Shown one piece after another: positions 53,139 to 62,681 of a stretch of 64,000 bases of DNA. The position numbers and the translations under genes are program-made. Position 1 is the first letter of the stretch, and the number at the start of each line of letters is the position of its first letter. A model generated the notes under the pieces. That model did not search any database, had not been told where the DNA came from, and saw only the letters and a list, made by a program, of their open reading frames with translations. The DNA comes from Nostoc foliaceum FACHB-393 (GTDB taxonomy: Bacteria; Cyanobacteriota; Cyanobacteriia; Cyanobacteriales; Nostocaceae), in the NCBI RefSeq assembly GCF_014698505.1, contig NZ_JACJTD010000002.1, positions 62,001 through 126,000 of the forward strand. Reading direction: 5' to 3'.

Positions 53139-56100
53139 ATGGTTCATATCAAGCGCGTGGAACTTACCAACTTCAAATCCTTCGGCGGTACTACCTCAGT
53201 CCCTTTGCTGCCGGGGTGTACCGTCATATCTGGGCCAAATGGTTCGGGTAAATCTAATATTTTAGATGCACTTCTGTTTTGTCTAGGACTTTCTAGTTCT
53301 AAGGGAATGCGAGCCGATCGCCTGCCAGATTTGGTAAATAACACTCAAACCTCTAAAGGGCGTGCTTCTATTGAGGCTAGCGTCACTGTAACGTTTGATT
53401 TGTCGGATGAAATCTCACACAAAGACGCAAAGGTGCAGAGTGAGAAAATAGAGGAAGTAGGGGAAGCAGAGGAAGCAGGGGGAGCAGGGGAAGAAAATCC
53501 AAAATCCAAAATCCAAAATCCAAAATCGGGAGAGTGGAGTGTTACTAGAAGGCTGCGAGTCACTCACCAAGGAAGTTACACGTCGAATTACTATATCAAT
53601 GGTGAAGCTTGCACGCTGACAGAGTTGCATCAGCAACTAAGTAACCTGCGGGTTTATCCTGAAGGCTACAACGTGGTGCTACAAGGGGATGTCACCAGCA
53701 TTATCTCGATGAATGCGCGGGAACGGCGGGAAATTATTGATGAATTGGCAGGCGTGGCGGCGTTCGATCGCAAAATCACTCAAGCCAAATCAACTTTAGA
53801 TGAGGTAAAGGAAAAGGAAGATAGCTGTCGGATTATTGAAACGGAATTAACTGCACAGCGCGATCGCCTTTCCCAAGATCGTGCTAAAGCTGAGAAATAT
53901 CAAAAACTCCGCACAGAATTTCTGGCCAAGCAATCTTGGGAAGCTGTTTTATCATGGCGTTCCTTGCAAGCACAACAAGAAAAGTTAGTTCACGAAATTC
54001 AAACAGGCGATCGCAATTCTACTGAACTCACTACCCAACTCACAAACCTCAATTCCGAAATCGTCCAAAAAACTGCTGAACTTGAACAACTCAACGCCCA
54101 TGTGAAAGCATTAGGTGAAGATGAACTTTTGGCGGTACAATCTACCCTCGCCACCCAAGAAGCAGAACGAAAACAACTCCAGCGTCAGCTAACGGAATTA
54201 CAAACGACTTCCCAAGAAACCGCCAAACGTCTGCTTCAAACTCAGCAAGAAATTCAAAAACACCGTCATTCCCTAGAAGAAATTGCCAAAACCCAGCTTG
54301 TAGAGACGCGATTCATCGCGTCTTCCCAACACCAAAGAAATGAAGCCCACCAAGCCTTAGAAACCTCCCGCGAAGCCGCCGCAGAAATCGCCTCAGCTTC
54401 CGAAGCGTGGGTTCAGCAACAAACGGCATTCAACCGTCAAATTGAAACTCTGCTGCACACCCTAGAACCGCAACGCACCGAACAAGCTCAACTCAGGGAA
54501 CGCAATAATCAGTTACAGCAGTTAATTCAAGAGCAAACCCAGTTAATTGAACGCGACGAACCCCTCTTAGCCCAAAAACAAACTGAGTGCAGTCTAGTTG
54601 AAACAGAATTTAACGCCTCTAGCGAACCCATCCAAAATTTAGCCCAAAATCTCTCAGCCACAGAACAAGAATTACAAATCCAACAAGAAACCCAAAAACG
54701 CTTACTTTCTGAACAACGGGAAAAACAACGCCAGTTGGATAAAATAGAAGCACAAGCGCAAGCACAGCAAGAAGTCCAAGGAACCCAAGCGAGTAAAGTA
54801 ATTTTACAATCGGGAATGCCTGGACTTTGTGGCTTAGTTGTGCAGTTAGGAAAGGTGGAACCCCGCCATCAGCTAGCTTTGGAAATGGCTGCCGGTGGAC
54901 GCTTGGGACATATTGTGGTGGAAGATGATAGTGTAGCCGCAGCGGGTATTGAATTGCTCAAACAGAAGCGTGCAGGGAGGGCGACTTTTTTACCGCTGAA
55001 TAAAATTCACGCTCCCAAATTTACTCAAGATGCAACGCTGCGTTTTGCTAGCGGTTTCGTTAATTATGCTGTTAACTTAGTCGATTGCGATCGCCGTTAC
55101 AAAGATGTATTCAGCTATGTTTTCGGTAACACAGTAGTTTTTTCCAGCCTTGAGGCGGCGCGGAAAAATTTAGGACTGTATCGCATCGTCACCTTAGACG
55201 GGGAACTTCTGGAAACCAGCGGTGCAATGACTGGTGGTAGCAACAGCAATCGTTCGGCGTTGCGCTTTGGCAATGCGGAAGCGGCGGAATCTGATGAAGC
55301 GATCGCTTTAAAAACTCGCTTGGTGGACATTGAGCGGGTTTTAGAGCGTTGTACTGAAGCGATCGTAACTTTGTCAACCAGAACTAAAAAACTGACGCAA
55401 GAATTAACAGAAGCGCGTCAGGCGCGGCGCGAACAGCAGTTGCAATTGGAACAGTTGCAAAAAGATATTAAGAATTTGACAACGCAATTAGAGGGGACGC
55501 GATCGCAACTCGCCCAAAACAGCGAAAAGTTAGCCACTGCTCAATCCCGTCTGGAAATTTTAGAGCGGGAATTACCGGGACAAGAAACTCAGTTGCAACA
55601 ATTGCGACACGCTTTAGCAGAGTTGGAAGCATCTCAAACTCCCAGCGAATGGCAGCAAATCCAGGCAACTATTAAAATTCAAGAGCAACAATTGCAACAA
55701 CGGGAGACAGCGTTACGCGAAGCTGAACAAAGATTAAAAAATTTGGAAAATCAGCAACAACGTTTACAAGAAAAAATCCAAGAAGCAGAAACGCGAATCA
55801 CCGAATACGAAACCCAACAAACCTCTTGTAGAGACGCGATTCATCGCGTCTTTGCACAAACCACAACGTTAGACGACCAAATCACCCAAACCCGTTTATC
55901 GTTAAATCAAATGGAGCAGAGTTTGGGAGAAGAGAAACAAAAACGCGACGCTACAGAACAAGAAGTGCGATCGCATCTTTTGCGCCAGCAACAATTGCAA
56001 TGGGAAATAGAAAAACTCAAAGAAACCCAAGAGAAGCGCCGAGAGGAACTAATTGCACTGCAAAGCCAGTTGCGGGATGTGGGAGCAGAATTACCAAATC

Positions 56101-56789
56101 CCTTGCCAGAAGTTCCAGATCAGGTAGATTTGGAAGAATTGCAAAAAGAATTGCGATCGCTTACTAAACGCTTACAGGCAATGGAACCTGTAAATATGCT
56201 GGCGTTGGAAGAATACGAACGCACTCAAAACCGCCTCCAAGAACTCACACAAAAATTAGAGACACTAGAAGGGGAGCGCACTGAACTACTTTTGCGGATT
56301 GAAAACTTTACCACATTGCGGCAACTTGCTTTTAAAGAAGCTTTCGATGCTGTCAACGAAAACTTTCAATCGATTTTCGCCATTCTTTCAGACGGTGATG
56401 GCTATTTACAACTCGAAAATCCTGAAGATCCTTTTAGTAGCGGACTGAATTTAGTCGCGCACCCCAAAGGCAAACCTGTACAGCGCCTAGCTTCCATGTC
56501 TGGGGGAGAAAAATCACTCACAGCCTTGAGCTTCATCTTTGCCCTGCAACGCTACCGCCCATCGCCCTTTTATGCCTTTGACGAAGTAGATATGTTCCTA
56601 GATGGGGCAAACGTAGAACGATTAGCTAGAATGATTAAACAGCAGTCACAACAAGCGCAATTTATAGTTGTGAGTTTGCGTCGTCCGATGATAGAATCAG
56701 CCGAACGCACAATTGGCGTTACTCAAGCACGAGGAGCTTACACTCAAGTTTTGGGGATTAAGTTACAATCATCCAATACATCTGCTTGA
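53139..56789 (+). CDS. smc: Chromosome segregation protein SMC
   Basis: 1216 residues. Walker A GPNGSGKSN (32-40), N-terminal coil, hinge domain (about 530-680, GMPGLCGLVVQLG and TGGSNSNRSALRFG region), C-terminal coil, then signature MSGGEKSLTALSF and Walker B FYAFDEVDMFLD. SMC dimers organise and segregate the chromosome with ScpA/B. Three repeat-derived insertions keep the frame: residues ~100-130 in the head (ENPKSKIQNPKS, 53436-53527) and two copies of the AGACGCGAT palindrome in the coils (VETRFIASSQ ~388-397; SCRDAIHRVFAQ ~895-906). The gene still looks intact in all motifs. Confidence 0.94.
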   Translation: MVHIKRVELTNFKSFGGTTSVPLLPGCTVISGPNGSGKSNILDALLFCLGLSSSKGMRADRLPDLVNNTQTSKGRASIEASVTVTFDLSDEISHKDAKVQSEKIEEVGEAEEAGGAGEENPKSKIQNPKSGEWSVTRRLRVTHQGSYTSNYYINGEACTLTELHQQLSNLRVYPEGYNVVLQGDVTSIISMNARERREIIDELAGVAAFDRKITQAKSTLDEVKEKEDSCRIIETELTAQRDRLSQDRAKAEKYQKLRTEFLAKQSWEAVLSWRSLQAQQEKLVHEIQTGDRNSTELTTQLTNLNSEIVQKTAELEQLNAHVKALGEDELLAVQSTLATQEAERKQLQRQLTELQTTSQETAKRLLQTQQEIQKHRHSLEEIAKTQLVETRFIASSQHQRNEAHQALETSREAAAEIASASEAWVQQQTAFNRQIETLLHTLEPQRTEQAQLRERNNQLQQLIQEQTQLIERDEPLLAQKQTECSLVETEFNASSEPIQNLAQNLSATEQELQIQQETQKRLLSEQREKQRQLDKIEAQAQAQQEVQGTQASKVILQSGMPGLCGLVVQLGKVEPRHQLALEMAAGGRLGHIVVEDDSVAAAGIELLKQKRAGRATFLPLNKIHAPKFTQDATLRFASGFVNYAVNLVDCDRRYKDVFSYVFGNTVVFSSLEAARKNLGLYRIVTLDGELLETSGAMTGGSNSNRSALRFGNAEAAESDEAIALKTRLVDIERVLERCTEAIVTLSTRTKKLTQELTEARQARREQQLQLEQLQKDIKNLTTQLEGTRSQLAQNSEKLATAQSRLEILERELPGQETQLQQLRHALAELEASQTPSEWQQIQATIKIQEQQLQQRETALREAEQRLKNLENQQQRLQEKIQEAETRITEYETQQTSCRDAIHRVFAQTTTLDDQITQTRLSLNQMEQSLGEEKQKRDATEQEVRSHLLRQQQLQWEIEKLKETQEKRREELIALQSQLRDVGAELPNPLPEVPDQVDLEELQKELRSLTKRLQAMEPVNMLALEEYERTQNRLQELTQKLETLEGERTELLLRIENFTTLRQLAFKEAFDAVNENFQSIFAILSDGDGYLQLENPEDPFSSGLNLVAHPKGKPVQRLASMSGGEKSLTALSFIFALQRYRPSPFYAFDEVDMFLDGANVERLARMIKQQSQQAQFIVVSLRRPMIESAERTIGVTQARGAYTQVLGIKLQSSNTSA
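53436..53527 (+). repeat. Repeat insertion in frame within the SMC head
   Basis: GGAAGCAG/GGAGCAGG units followed by four CCAAAAT heptads, the same composite as in recJ (8459-8549). Encodes acidic residues and then NPKSKIQNPKS. Confidence 0.85.
54301..54325. repeat. AGACGCGAT palindrome in smc, first copy
   Basis: TAGAGACGCGATTCATCGCG followed by TCTTC; core palindrome AGACGCGAT-TC-ATCGCGTCT. Translated as TRFIASS in the N-terminal coiled coil. Confidence 0.85.
55828..55853. repeat. AGACGCGAT palindrome in smc, second copy
   Basis: Same GTAGAGACGCGATTCATCGC sequence as the first smc copy but in a different reading frame, giving CRDAIHRVF in the C-terminal coil. Confidence 0.85.
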
Positions 56790-56847
56790 ATTTTTGTTAA
56801 TAATAGTGTATATATAAACCGAATTGGAGATCAGGACTCGGTATAGA

Positions 56848-57846
56848 ATGACCTCTGAACAGATAATTAGGCGTTCCGACATATTAAATACCCAGGTGAT
56901 TACCCGCGATAACGGCAAGCGGTTAGGCATCATCAGTCAAGTCTGGGTTGATATTGATCAACGAGAGGTTGTGGCTCTTGGTTTGCGAGACAGCCTGATC
57001 TCTATTTCGGGCATACCGCGCTATATGTACCTCAACAACATCAGCCAGATTGGTGATGTCATCCTGGTTGATAACGAAGATGTAATTGAAGATATCGAAG
57101 TTGAATCTCTCAGCAATCTGATTAACTGGGAAGTAATTACAGAAACAGGTGAAGTCTTAGGCAAAGTTCGGGGCTTCAAGTTCAACGGCGAAACAGGGAA
57201 GCTCAACTCCATAGTTATTGCTTCTTTAGGATTGCCCCAAATTCCTGATCAGTTTCTGAGTACTTACGAGTTCTCTGTAGATGAAATTGTCAGCACTGGC
57301 CCCAATCGCTTGATTGTGTTTGAGGGAGCCGAAGAACGGGTAAACCAGTTGACAGTTGGTTTACTAGAGCGCCTGGGTATCGGCAAAGCACCTTGGGAGC
57401 GAGATATAGAAGAAGAATACGGCTATACTCCACCACGCCAAGTTGCACCAGCCAATCAACTGCCTAGTGGAGTGCCATTGCAGCCACCCAGGCAAAAAGT
57501 TCGCGCCCCCGAACCTGTAGCGCGGGAAGAAGAATGGACAGAAGACTATGTGGAAGAGGAAAGGCCACAGCGTCAGGTAATGAAGGCGCGGCAGTATGAG
57601 TCTATTCAATACGAAGAAGACGAGGAAGAAGATAACTGGAGCGAAGCAACGGGCAACGACAGGTATCAACAACCGCAGCCGCTAAAGTATGAAGCCCAGC
57701 CCTATAGCAAAAAGCCATACGTTGATGAATACGATGATTATGACGACGTAGAGGGCGATGCTTGGGAAGATGCGCCGAAGCCCGTGAATATTCCCAAGAA
57801 AGTTAAAGAAAGGCAGCCAGAATACGAAGAAGAAGGCGGATATTAG
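56848..57846 (+). CDS. PRC-barrel domain protein
   Basis: 332 residues from ATG 56848 (MTSEQIIRRSDIL); a TTG start at 56824 is possible. Two PRC-barrel repeats: about 5-80 (VITRDNGKRLGIISQVWVDI) and 88-165 (VITETGEVLGKVRGFKFNGE). The C-terminal half (about 190-332) is a disordered, acidic and Pro/Tyr/Glu-rich tail (EEDEEEDNWSEA, EYDDYDDVEGD). PRC-barrels are found in RimM and photosynthetic reaction centre H subunits, but this cyanobacterial form has no settled role. It follows smc by 58 bases and probably shares its transcript; a terminator closes the unit. Confidence 0.85.
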   Translation: MTSEQIIRRSDILNTQVITRDNGKRLGIISQVWVDIDQREVVALGLRDSLISISGIPRYMYLNNISQIGDVILVDNEDVIEDIEVESLSNLINWEVITETGEVLGKVRGFKFNGETGKLNSIVIASLGLPQIPDQFLSTYEFSVDEIVSTGPNRLIVFEGAEERVNQLTVGLLERLGIGKAPWERDIEEEYGYTPPRQVAPANQLPSGVPLQPPRQKVRAPEPVAREEEWTEDYVEEERPQRQVMKARQYESIQYEEDEEEDNWSEATGNDRYQQPQPLKYEAQPYSKKPYVDEYDDYDDVEGDAWEDAPKPVNIPKKVKERQPEYEEEGGY

Positions 57847-57863
57847 ACTATCCCCACCCTCAT

Positions 57864-57899
57864 CCCCTTCCTCGCGCAAGCGAGGAGGGGACTTTTTTT
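57864..57899 (+). terminator. Rho-independent terminator after the PRC-barrel gene
   Basis: CCCCTTCCTCGC (57864-57875) pairs with GCGAGGAGGGG (57880-57890) with one bulge around a GCAA-type tetraloop, followed by a 7-T run (57893-57899). Confidence 0.88.
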
Positions 57900-57928
57900 A
57901 TGAACAAAAGGTGACTATTTTGTGAATG

Positions 57929-58288
57929 CTGCGTCATTCCAGAGAAGATCGCAGTTGGAGAGAGTACCCTCTACAGTTAGAAATACTGACTCAAAAGCTG
58001 GGAACAATGCCAGATTCGGAAGTCAAAGTTAGTGGATTGCGATCGCTTGGTTTAGCCTTGCAAATAACTGGCAATGGCAAGAGTCAATAAATATTAGAGC
58101 AAAGTTTAGCGATCGCTGAGAAAATTGCAGCCAAACTTTACTTAAGTTCTATCTTTATCAGCTTAGGCAAAAGTGCCGTTGACTTGCAAGATCCGGAAGC
58201 AGCATTGGATTACTTTGAACAGGATCAACGGGTAGCCACCAATCCAGGCGATCAGTTACAAGCACGTTTAGCTCAGTTTCAATTGTAA
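57929..58288 (+). pseudogene. Fragment of a CHAT/TPR-type gene
   Basis: The plus strand reads REYPLQLEILTQKLG, VSGLRSLGLALQITGNG, stop (TAA about 58088), ILEQSLAIAEKIAAKLYLSS, LQDPEAALDYFEQDQRVATN and LQARLAQFQL then TAA. The LEQSLAIAEK and DPEAALDYFEQ segments are typical of the TPR part of large cyanobacterial TPR-CHAT proteins. Both ends are missing and one in-frame stop interrupts it. It lies convergent to aroB, 5 bases from its stop codon. Confidence 0.75.
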
Positions 58289-58293
58289 ATTGT

Positions 58294-59385
58294 TCACATT
58301 CCCCGCAACGCTTGCCGAATAATTTCCGATGGCACCTCATCGGTAACTGTCACTACACCAATCTCCGTTGGTAAAACAAACCGCACTTTCCCCGCTTTGA
58401 CTTTCTTATCTAGTTGCAACGCGTCAATAATTGCTTCAATATCTATCCCAGTTGGTAACTTGGTTGGTAGACCCGTTTTTTGAATTAAAGCGTTTTGACG
58501 TTCCGTGTCTTCCTTTTGCCACATTCCCAAATCCACAGCAATTTGTCCGGCTGCTACCATGCCAATGGCCACTGCTTCACCGTGATTTACTAGACGATAA
58601 CCAGTCAAACTTTCCACTGCATGACCAATGGTATGTCCATAGTTGAGAATTGCCCGCAATCCACCTTCTTTTTCATCTTTGCTAACAACATCAGCTTTAG
58701 CTTGACAAGAGCGCGTTAATATGGTATTTATCAAGTCATGCTTTACATAGCGGAGTTGGTCGAGGCGTTTACTTGCTTCCAACTGGGCAAACAATTCGGC
58801 ATCCCAAATCACACCGTACTTAATAACTTCTGCCATTCCTGCCCGAAACTCTCGCATAGGAAGAGTTTTCAACACTTCTGGATCAATCAAAACCAAGCGT
58901 GGTTGATGAAATGCCCCAATCAAGTTTTTACCGTGGGGATGATTCACGCCAGTTTTGCCACCAATTGCGGAATCCACCATCGCCAACAGAGTTGTAGGCA
59001 CTTGGACAACATTAATGCCGCGCAGCCAAGTTGCGGACGCAAAGCCAGTCATATCGCCAATTACACCTCCGCCCAAAGCCACCATAGTCGAAGAACGTTC
59101 TAGGCGGTTTTCTAAGGCGATATCGTAAAGTTTTTGGATGGAATTGAGGGTTTTGTAGCGTTCTCCTGGTGGTAGGGTGCAGCTAGCAACTTCAAATCCA
59201 GCAGATGTTAGGGATGTAATTGCTCTTTCCCCAAAATGCTTAAAAATCGTCGGATTAGAAACCAGCAATACCTTCTTGCCTAGCTTCAGACTGGCCATCT
59301 GCTGACCCAGTTGATCTAAACTCGAAGGTGCGATCGCAATCTCATAAGACTGCTCTGGTAAATTCACATTAATTACAGAAGTCAT
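58294..59385 (-). CDS. aroB: 3-dehydroquinate synthase
   Basis: 363 residues from ATG 59383-59385 ([16 protein letters not shown]). A longer frame to 59484 exists, but its extra codons come from CCCAATC-type heptads and are most likely not translated. NAD-binding [19 protein letters not shown], metal site [17 protein letters not shown], and the metal ligands GHTIGHAVE and HGEAVAIGM are present. It makes 3-dehydroquinate from DAHP in the shikimate pathway. Single gene; petL follows in the other direction. Confidence 0.95.
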   Translation of the reverse strand: MTSVINVNLPEQSYEIAIAPSSLDQLGQQMASLKLGKKVLLVSNPTIFKHFGERAITSLTSAGFEVASCTLPPGERYKTLNSIQKLYDIALENRLERSSTMVALGGGVIGDMTGFASATWLRGINVVQVPTTLLAMVDSAIGGKTGVNHPHGKNLIGAFHQPRLVLIDPEVLKTLPMREFRAGMAEVIKYGVIWDAELFAQLEASKRLDQLRYVKHDLINTILTRSCQAKADVVSKDEKEGGLRAILNYGHTIGHAVESLTGYRLVNHGEAVAIGMVAAGQIAVDLGMWQKEDTERQNALIQKTGLPTKLPTGIDIEAIIDALQLDKKVKAGKVRFVLPTEIGVVTVTDEVPSEIIRQALRGM

Positions 59386-59537
59386 TGCCCAATCCCTAAC
59401 AAGCGCCCGTGGGCTGTATTCTATCGCAATCTGGGGATTGGGGATTGGCGACTGGGGATTGGGGAAAAGTTTTCCAATGCCCAATGCCCAACAACTAATG
59501 ATTCAATAGATTTAGAAACTATTGTGGAGAAACATAA

Positions 59538-59633
59538 ATGTTTGCAATTGTAGCTTACATCGGCTTTTTAGCTTTGTTCTTTGGTTTGGCTGTCGGTCTG
59601 CTGTTCGGTTTGCGGACTGCCAAAATAATTTAA
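59538..59633 (+). CDS. petL: Cytochrome b6-f complex subunit PetL
   Basis: 31 residues, [20 protein letters not shown] then [11 protein letters not shown]. This one-helix protein matches cyanobacterial PetL as I remember it ([16 protein letters not shown] opening and LLFGLRSAKI end). PetL sits at the edge of the cytochrome b6-f dimer in the thylakoid membrane and aids its stability. GGAGAAA at 59526-59532 serves as Shine-Dalgarno. Too short for most gene finders. Confidence 0.93.
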   Translation: MFAIVAYIGFLALFFGLAVGLLFGLRTAKII

Positions 59634-59697
59634 CCGAGAGATAGATTCAACCTATCAACCGATGATTGAAGGATGGGCATTCTGTCTGTCCCTCAAT

Positions 59698-60594
59698 TCA
59701 TAACAAGTTTCGCTTCAAAGTAGTCGAACGATCGCTCAATCGATTAGTTTGTTGTCCCACTAAAACACTCACTAGTACGATCGCTCCTCCAATCAATTGA
59801 ATTGGTGTTAGCGTTTGATGTAACACCACAAATCCCATCAGTGTTGCAACCACAGGACTCATCAATCCCAAGCAAGAAACCGCTGTTGCTTTTAATCGTT
59901 CAATTCCCCGAAACCAAAGCATATAAGCTAACCCAGTTCCCACCAAACCCAAATAGACAAATCCCAATAGGTTTGTCACACTCAGGTTAGTCAACGGTTT
60001 TTCAAAAACTAGGGCAATAGGTAAAAGAATCATCCCGCCGATTGCTAATTGCCATGCCGTAAACACCAGCAGAGAAACTGGACGTTTCCAGCGTTTGGTT
60101 AATGTCGTTCCTAAGCCCATTGTTACTGCTCCCGCGATCGCAGCGCCAATTCCGATCCAATCAAGACGAGCCGCAGGACTGAGAACCAATAAACCAACGC
60201 CAATAAATCCGACAATTGCAGCGATAATTGATCGTTTTGATGCTTGATCGCCCAGTAATAGCCACGAAAATATCACTACCAATAACGGTTGAATTGCTCC
60301 CGCAGTTGCTGCTACTCCACCGGGAAGACGATAGGCTGCCACAAATAACAAGGCTTGGAAAATACCAATATTCAACCCTCCCAGCAGCAAAATCCGCCAC
60401 CACCAAATACCTTTGGGGAGTTGTCGCAAACTTGCGGTTAGAAAAATACCGATGGGTAGCGATCGCAATGCTGCAACTAACAACGGATGATTCGGTGGCA
60501 AAAGTTCGGTTGCCACAATGTATGTAGTTCCCCAGATTGCTGGTGCTAAGGCTGTCAGCCAAATATCAAACCTTCCCGCAGTCTTTATCTTCAT
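59698..60594 (-). CDS. EamA/DMT-family transporter (exporter)
   Basis: 298 residues, ten membrane helices in two EamA halves: WLTALAPAIWGTTYIVATE opens the first and GAAIAGAVTMGLGTTLTKRW the second, with GTGLAYMLWFRGIERL and LLGDQ blocks. Drug/metabolite transporters export amino acids, nucleosides or drugs; the substrate here is unknown. Its ATG is only 8 bases from a 31-base palindrome (60602-60632), and it is divergent from a MarR-type gene, implying induction by a compound that it exports. Confidence 0.9.
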   Translation of the reverse strand: MKIKTAGRFDIWLTALAPAIWGTTYIVATELLPPNHPLLVAALRSLPIGIFLTASLRQLPKGIWWWRILLLGGLNIGIFQALLFVAAYRLPGGVAATAGAIQPLLVVIFSWLLLGDQASKRSIIAAIVGFIGVGLLVLSPAARLDWIGIGAAIAGAVTMGLGTTLTKRWKRPVSLLVFTAWQLAIGGMILLPIALVFEKPLTNLSVTNLLGFVYLGLVGTGLAYMLWFRGIERLKATAVSCLGLMSPVVATLMGFVVLHQTLTPIQLIGGAIVLVSVLVGQQTNRLSDRSTTLKRNLL

Positions 60595-60601
60595 AAAATT
60601 T

Positions 60602-60632
60602 ATCTCGATATCAAGATACTTGATATCGAGAT
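60602..60632. promoter_or_regulatory. Operator 1 (perfect palindrome) between EamA and MarR genes
   Basis: ATCTCGATATCAAG (60602-60615), ATA, and CTTGATATCGAGAT (60619-60632): 14-base arms, perfect inverted repeat. It sits over the EamA leader. Such sites are typical of MarR dimers. Confidence 0.85.
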
Positions 60633-60643
60633 TTTAGCATTTA

Positions 60644-60672
60644 TCTTGATGTTAAGATATTTGATATCAAGA
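60644..60672. promoter_or_regulatory. Operator 2 (imperfect palindrome) upstream of marR
   Basis: TCTTGATGTTAA (60644-60655) and TTGATATCAAGA (60661-60672) are reverse complements with two mismatches. It repeats the TTGATATCAAG core of operator 1 and ends 23 bases before the MarR-gene start, so it can autoregulate. Confidence 0.8.
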
Positions 60673-60695
60673 AACTTGTATAAGCAATCAGCACA

Positions 60696-61190
60696 ATGGC
60701 TTCCGATTCAGTCGATATGATTTTGGCGCAATGGCAACGTGAGCGTCCTGATTTGGACGTATCGCCAATGGGAGTAATAGGGCGGATGGGACGGGTAGCC
60801 AAGCATTTTGAACACGCAATCCAAGAGACGTTTTCTCAGTTTGGTCTGAATCTTGGAGAATTTGATGTGTTAGCTACCTTACGTCGCTCTGGCGCTCCTT
60901 ACCAGCTATCACCAACGGCATTGTTTAACACGTTGATGGTTTCATCCGGCACAATGACTCATCGCATCGACCAACTGGAGAAAGCTGGGTTGGTACAAAG
61001 AATTCCTGATCCGAGCGATCGGCGCGGTACTTTAATCAAACTGACAGAAGAAGGTTTCAACTTAATTGAGAAAGCCGTAGAAGCTCATGTTGCCAATGAG
61101 CATCGCATACTCAATGTTTTGCAGCCATCAGAACGGGAATTACTGATTGTGCTGTTAAGAAAGCTCTTGACTTCATTTGAAGGAGAATAG
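60696..61190 (+). CDS. MarR-family transcriptional regulator
   Basis: 164 residues. Winged-helix MarR core: GEFDVLATLRRSGAPYQLSPTAL, the recognition helix MVSSGTMTHRIDQLEKAGLV and the wing RIPDPSDRRGTLIKLTEEG (DxRxxxxxLT signature). The N-terminal helix VIGRMGRVAKHFE gives the dimer. It most likely represses the divergent EamA exporter and itself through the two operators between them, until a ligand releases it. The ligand is unknown. Confidence 0.92.
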   Translation: MASDSVDMILAQWQRERPDLDVSPMGVIGRMGRVAKHFEHAIQETFSQFGLNLGEFDVLATLRRSGAPYQLSPTALFNTLMVSSGTMTHRIDQLEKAGLVQRIPDPSDRRGTLIKLTEEGFNLIEKAVEAHVANEHRILNVLQPSERELLIVLLRKLLTSFEGE

Positions 61191-61220
61191 CAGCTAGCTT
61201 GTTCAAGAAAGGCATAACAA

Positions 61221-61261
61221 AAAACATTTAGTCTGGATCTAAATCCTTGACTAAATGTTTT
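61221..61261. terminator. Bidirectional terminator between marR and bioB
   Basis: AAAACATTTAGTC (61221-61233) pairs exactly with GACTAAATGTTTT (61249-61261) around a 15-base loop. On the minus strand TTTTTTG follows, and the plus strand ends in TTTT, so it serves both convergent genes. Confidence 0.8.
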
Positions 61262-61277
61262 GCACGAAATCAAATAT

Positions 61278-62285
61278 TTATCCGACAACAGCCGGACTTG
61301 CTACTTTCTCCTGCCTTTGGGAAGGCGGACGCATCCCCAAACCGAGTAAATTCAGCATTTCTCGATCGCTATCGTAATCTGGACAGGGAGTTGTCACCGT
61401 CAACATTTTGTTGTCGTCACTAGAAAAAATAGAATTGGCTCCTGCCATAAAGCAGAAAGCTTGTTCAACTTGAGAAAGTCTAGCCCTACCAGCACTCAGA
61501 CGCACATCAGAAGCTGGCATTAAAATCCTGGCTGTGGCAATCATCCGCACAATATCCCAAATGGGAACATCCGGCTGATTTTCTAAGGGTGTGCCCGGTA
61601 CTTGTGAAAGAATATTAATTGGTACTGACTCTGGATGCGGATGTAAGTTTGCCAGAGTTTGTAACATCCCAACCCGGTCATCGACAGTTTCGCCCAAGCC
61701 GAGGATACCGCCGGAACATACGGTAACATTTGTCTGACGGACATTCTCGATTGTGTTCAAGCGATCGCTATAAGTTCTCGTGGTAATAATTGTGCTGTAA
61801 TATTCCTGCGAGGTATCTAAGTTATGGTTGTAGGCGTAAAGTCCTGCTTCTTCCAATTTCCGGGCCTGATTTGCCGTCAACATACCCAGAGTGCAGCACA
61901 CTTCTAAACCCATTGCGGTTACATCCTTGACCATTTCCAGGACTTCCTCAAATTGTGAGTTATCCCGCACTTCGCGCCAAGCAGCACCCATGCAGATACG
62001 ACTAACACCAGTTTCTTTAGCTTTCTGGGCGATGCTAACTACTGTTTCTTTTTCTAAGAGTGCTTGCGCCTTTACCTCTGTTTTATAGCGGGAAGATTGA
62101 GCACAGTAGCTGCAATCTTCTGGACAACCTCCCGTTTTAATAGATATAAGCTTACAAACTTGTATTTTTGTTGGGTCATGATATTGGCGATGCACGCTAG
62201 CAGCTTGATAAATAAGCTCTAGCAATGGCGTGTTGTATATCGCCCGAATCTCTAATTCCTGCCAATCGTAGCGTATTCCCACCAC
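61278..62285 (-). CDS. bioB: Biotin synthase
   Basis: 335 residues from GTG 62283-62285. Radical SAM cluster [16 protein letters not shown] (C-x3-C-x2-C); [11 protein letters not shown] and [20 protein letters not shown]-type block [13 protein letters not shown], and the [2Fe-2S] ligands further on. Converts dethiobiotin to biotin by sulfur insertion. Normal length. A single gene here, without bioF or bioD next to it. Confidence 0.95.
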   Translation of the reverse strand: MVGIRYDWQELEIRAIYNTPLLELIYQAASVHRQYHDPTKIQVCKLISIKTGGCPEDCSYCAQSSRYKTEVKAQALLEKETVVSIAQKAKETGVSRICMGAAWREVRDNSQFEEVLEMVKDVTAMGLEVCCTLGMLTANQARKLEEAGLYAYNHNLDTSQEYYSTIITTRTYSDRLNTIENVRQTNVTVCSGGILGLGETVDDRVGMLQTLANLHPHPESVPINILSQVPGTPLENQPDVPIWDIVRMIATARILMPASDVRLSAGRARLSQVEQAFCFMAGANSIFSSDDNKMLTVTTPCPDYDSDREMLNLLGLGMRPPSQRQEKVASPAVVG

Positions 62286-62681
62286 ATCACTATCCTTCTT
62301 GTAGACTGGGTTAAATCTTGAGCTGTCTTTTGGTTGAATTTCCGGCGGTACAGCGTTTGGGCAAAGCTATTTCATCGAAGTTATGCCGCGTACTGTCCTT
62401 TATCACCCATTGGCTCTCAATCCTTTGGCTCTAGATATTAGACATCAGCTTATCAAGATTTTGGTGGAATGGCAGATTCACAGCAAAAATACTCACCCTA
62501 TCTGTTGGAAGTAAAGCGGAAGAATGGCGTTTTTGGCAAAACACCCATACTTAGATCACTGATTATCGAAATTGGAACATAATAATACAGCTAATCTCAC
62601 TGCTGCGAAACCGCGAGTTATGAGAGAATTTACAAAATCTAGAGAATGTTCCGGGAAGAGATCCCGTCGATGAAGTAATTT
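62286..62681. other. Intergenic region with possible decayed coding sequence
   Basis: From about 62370 to 62510 the plus strand reads FIEVMPRTVLYHPLALNPLALDI and further open stretches, but broken by stops (for example the TAA about 62514) and without a family I recognise. It may be gene debris. Otherwise nothing. Confidence 0.3.

Noticed and set aside
59386..59484. N-terminal extension of AroB
   Set aside because: The extra codons come from CCCAATC heptad repeats and precede the normal AroB start at 59385.
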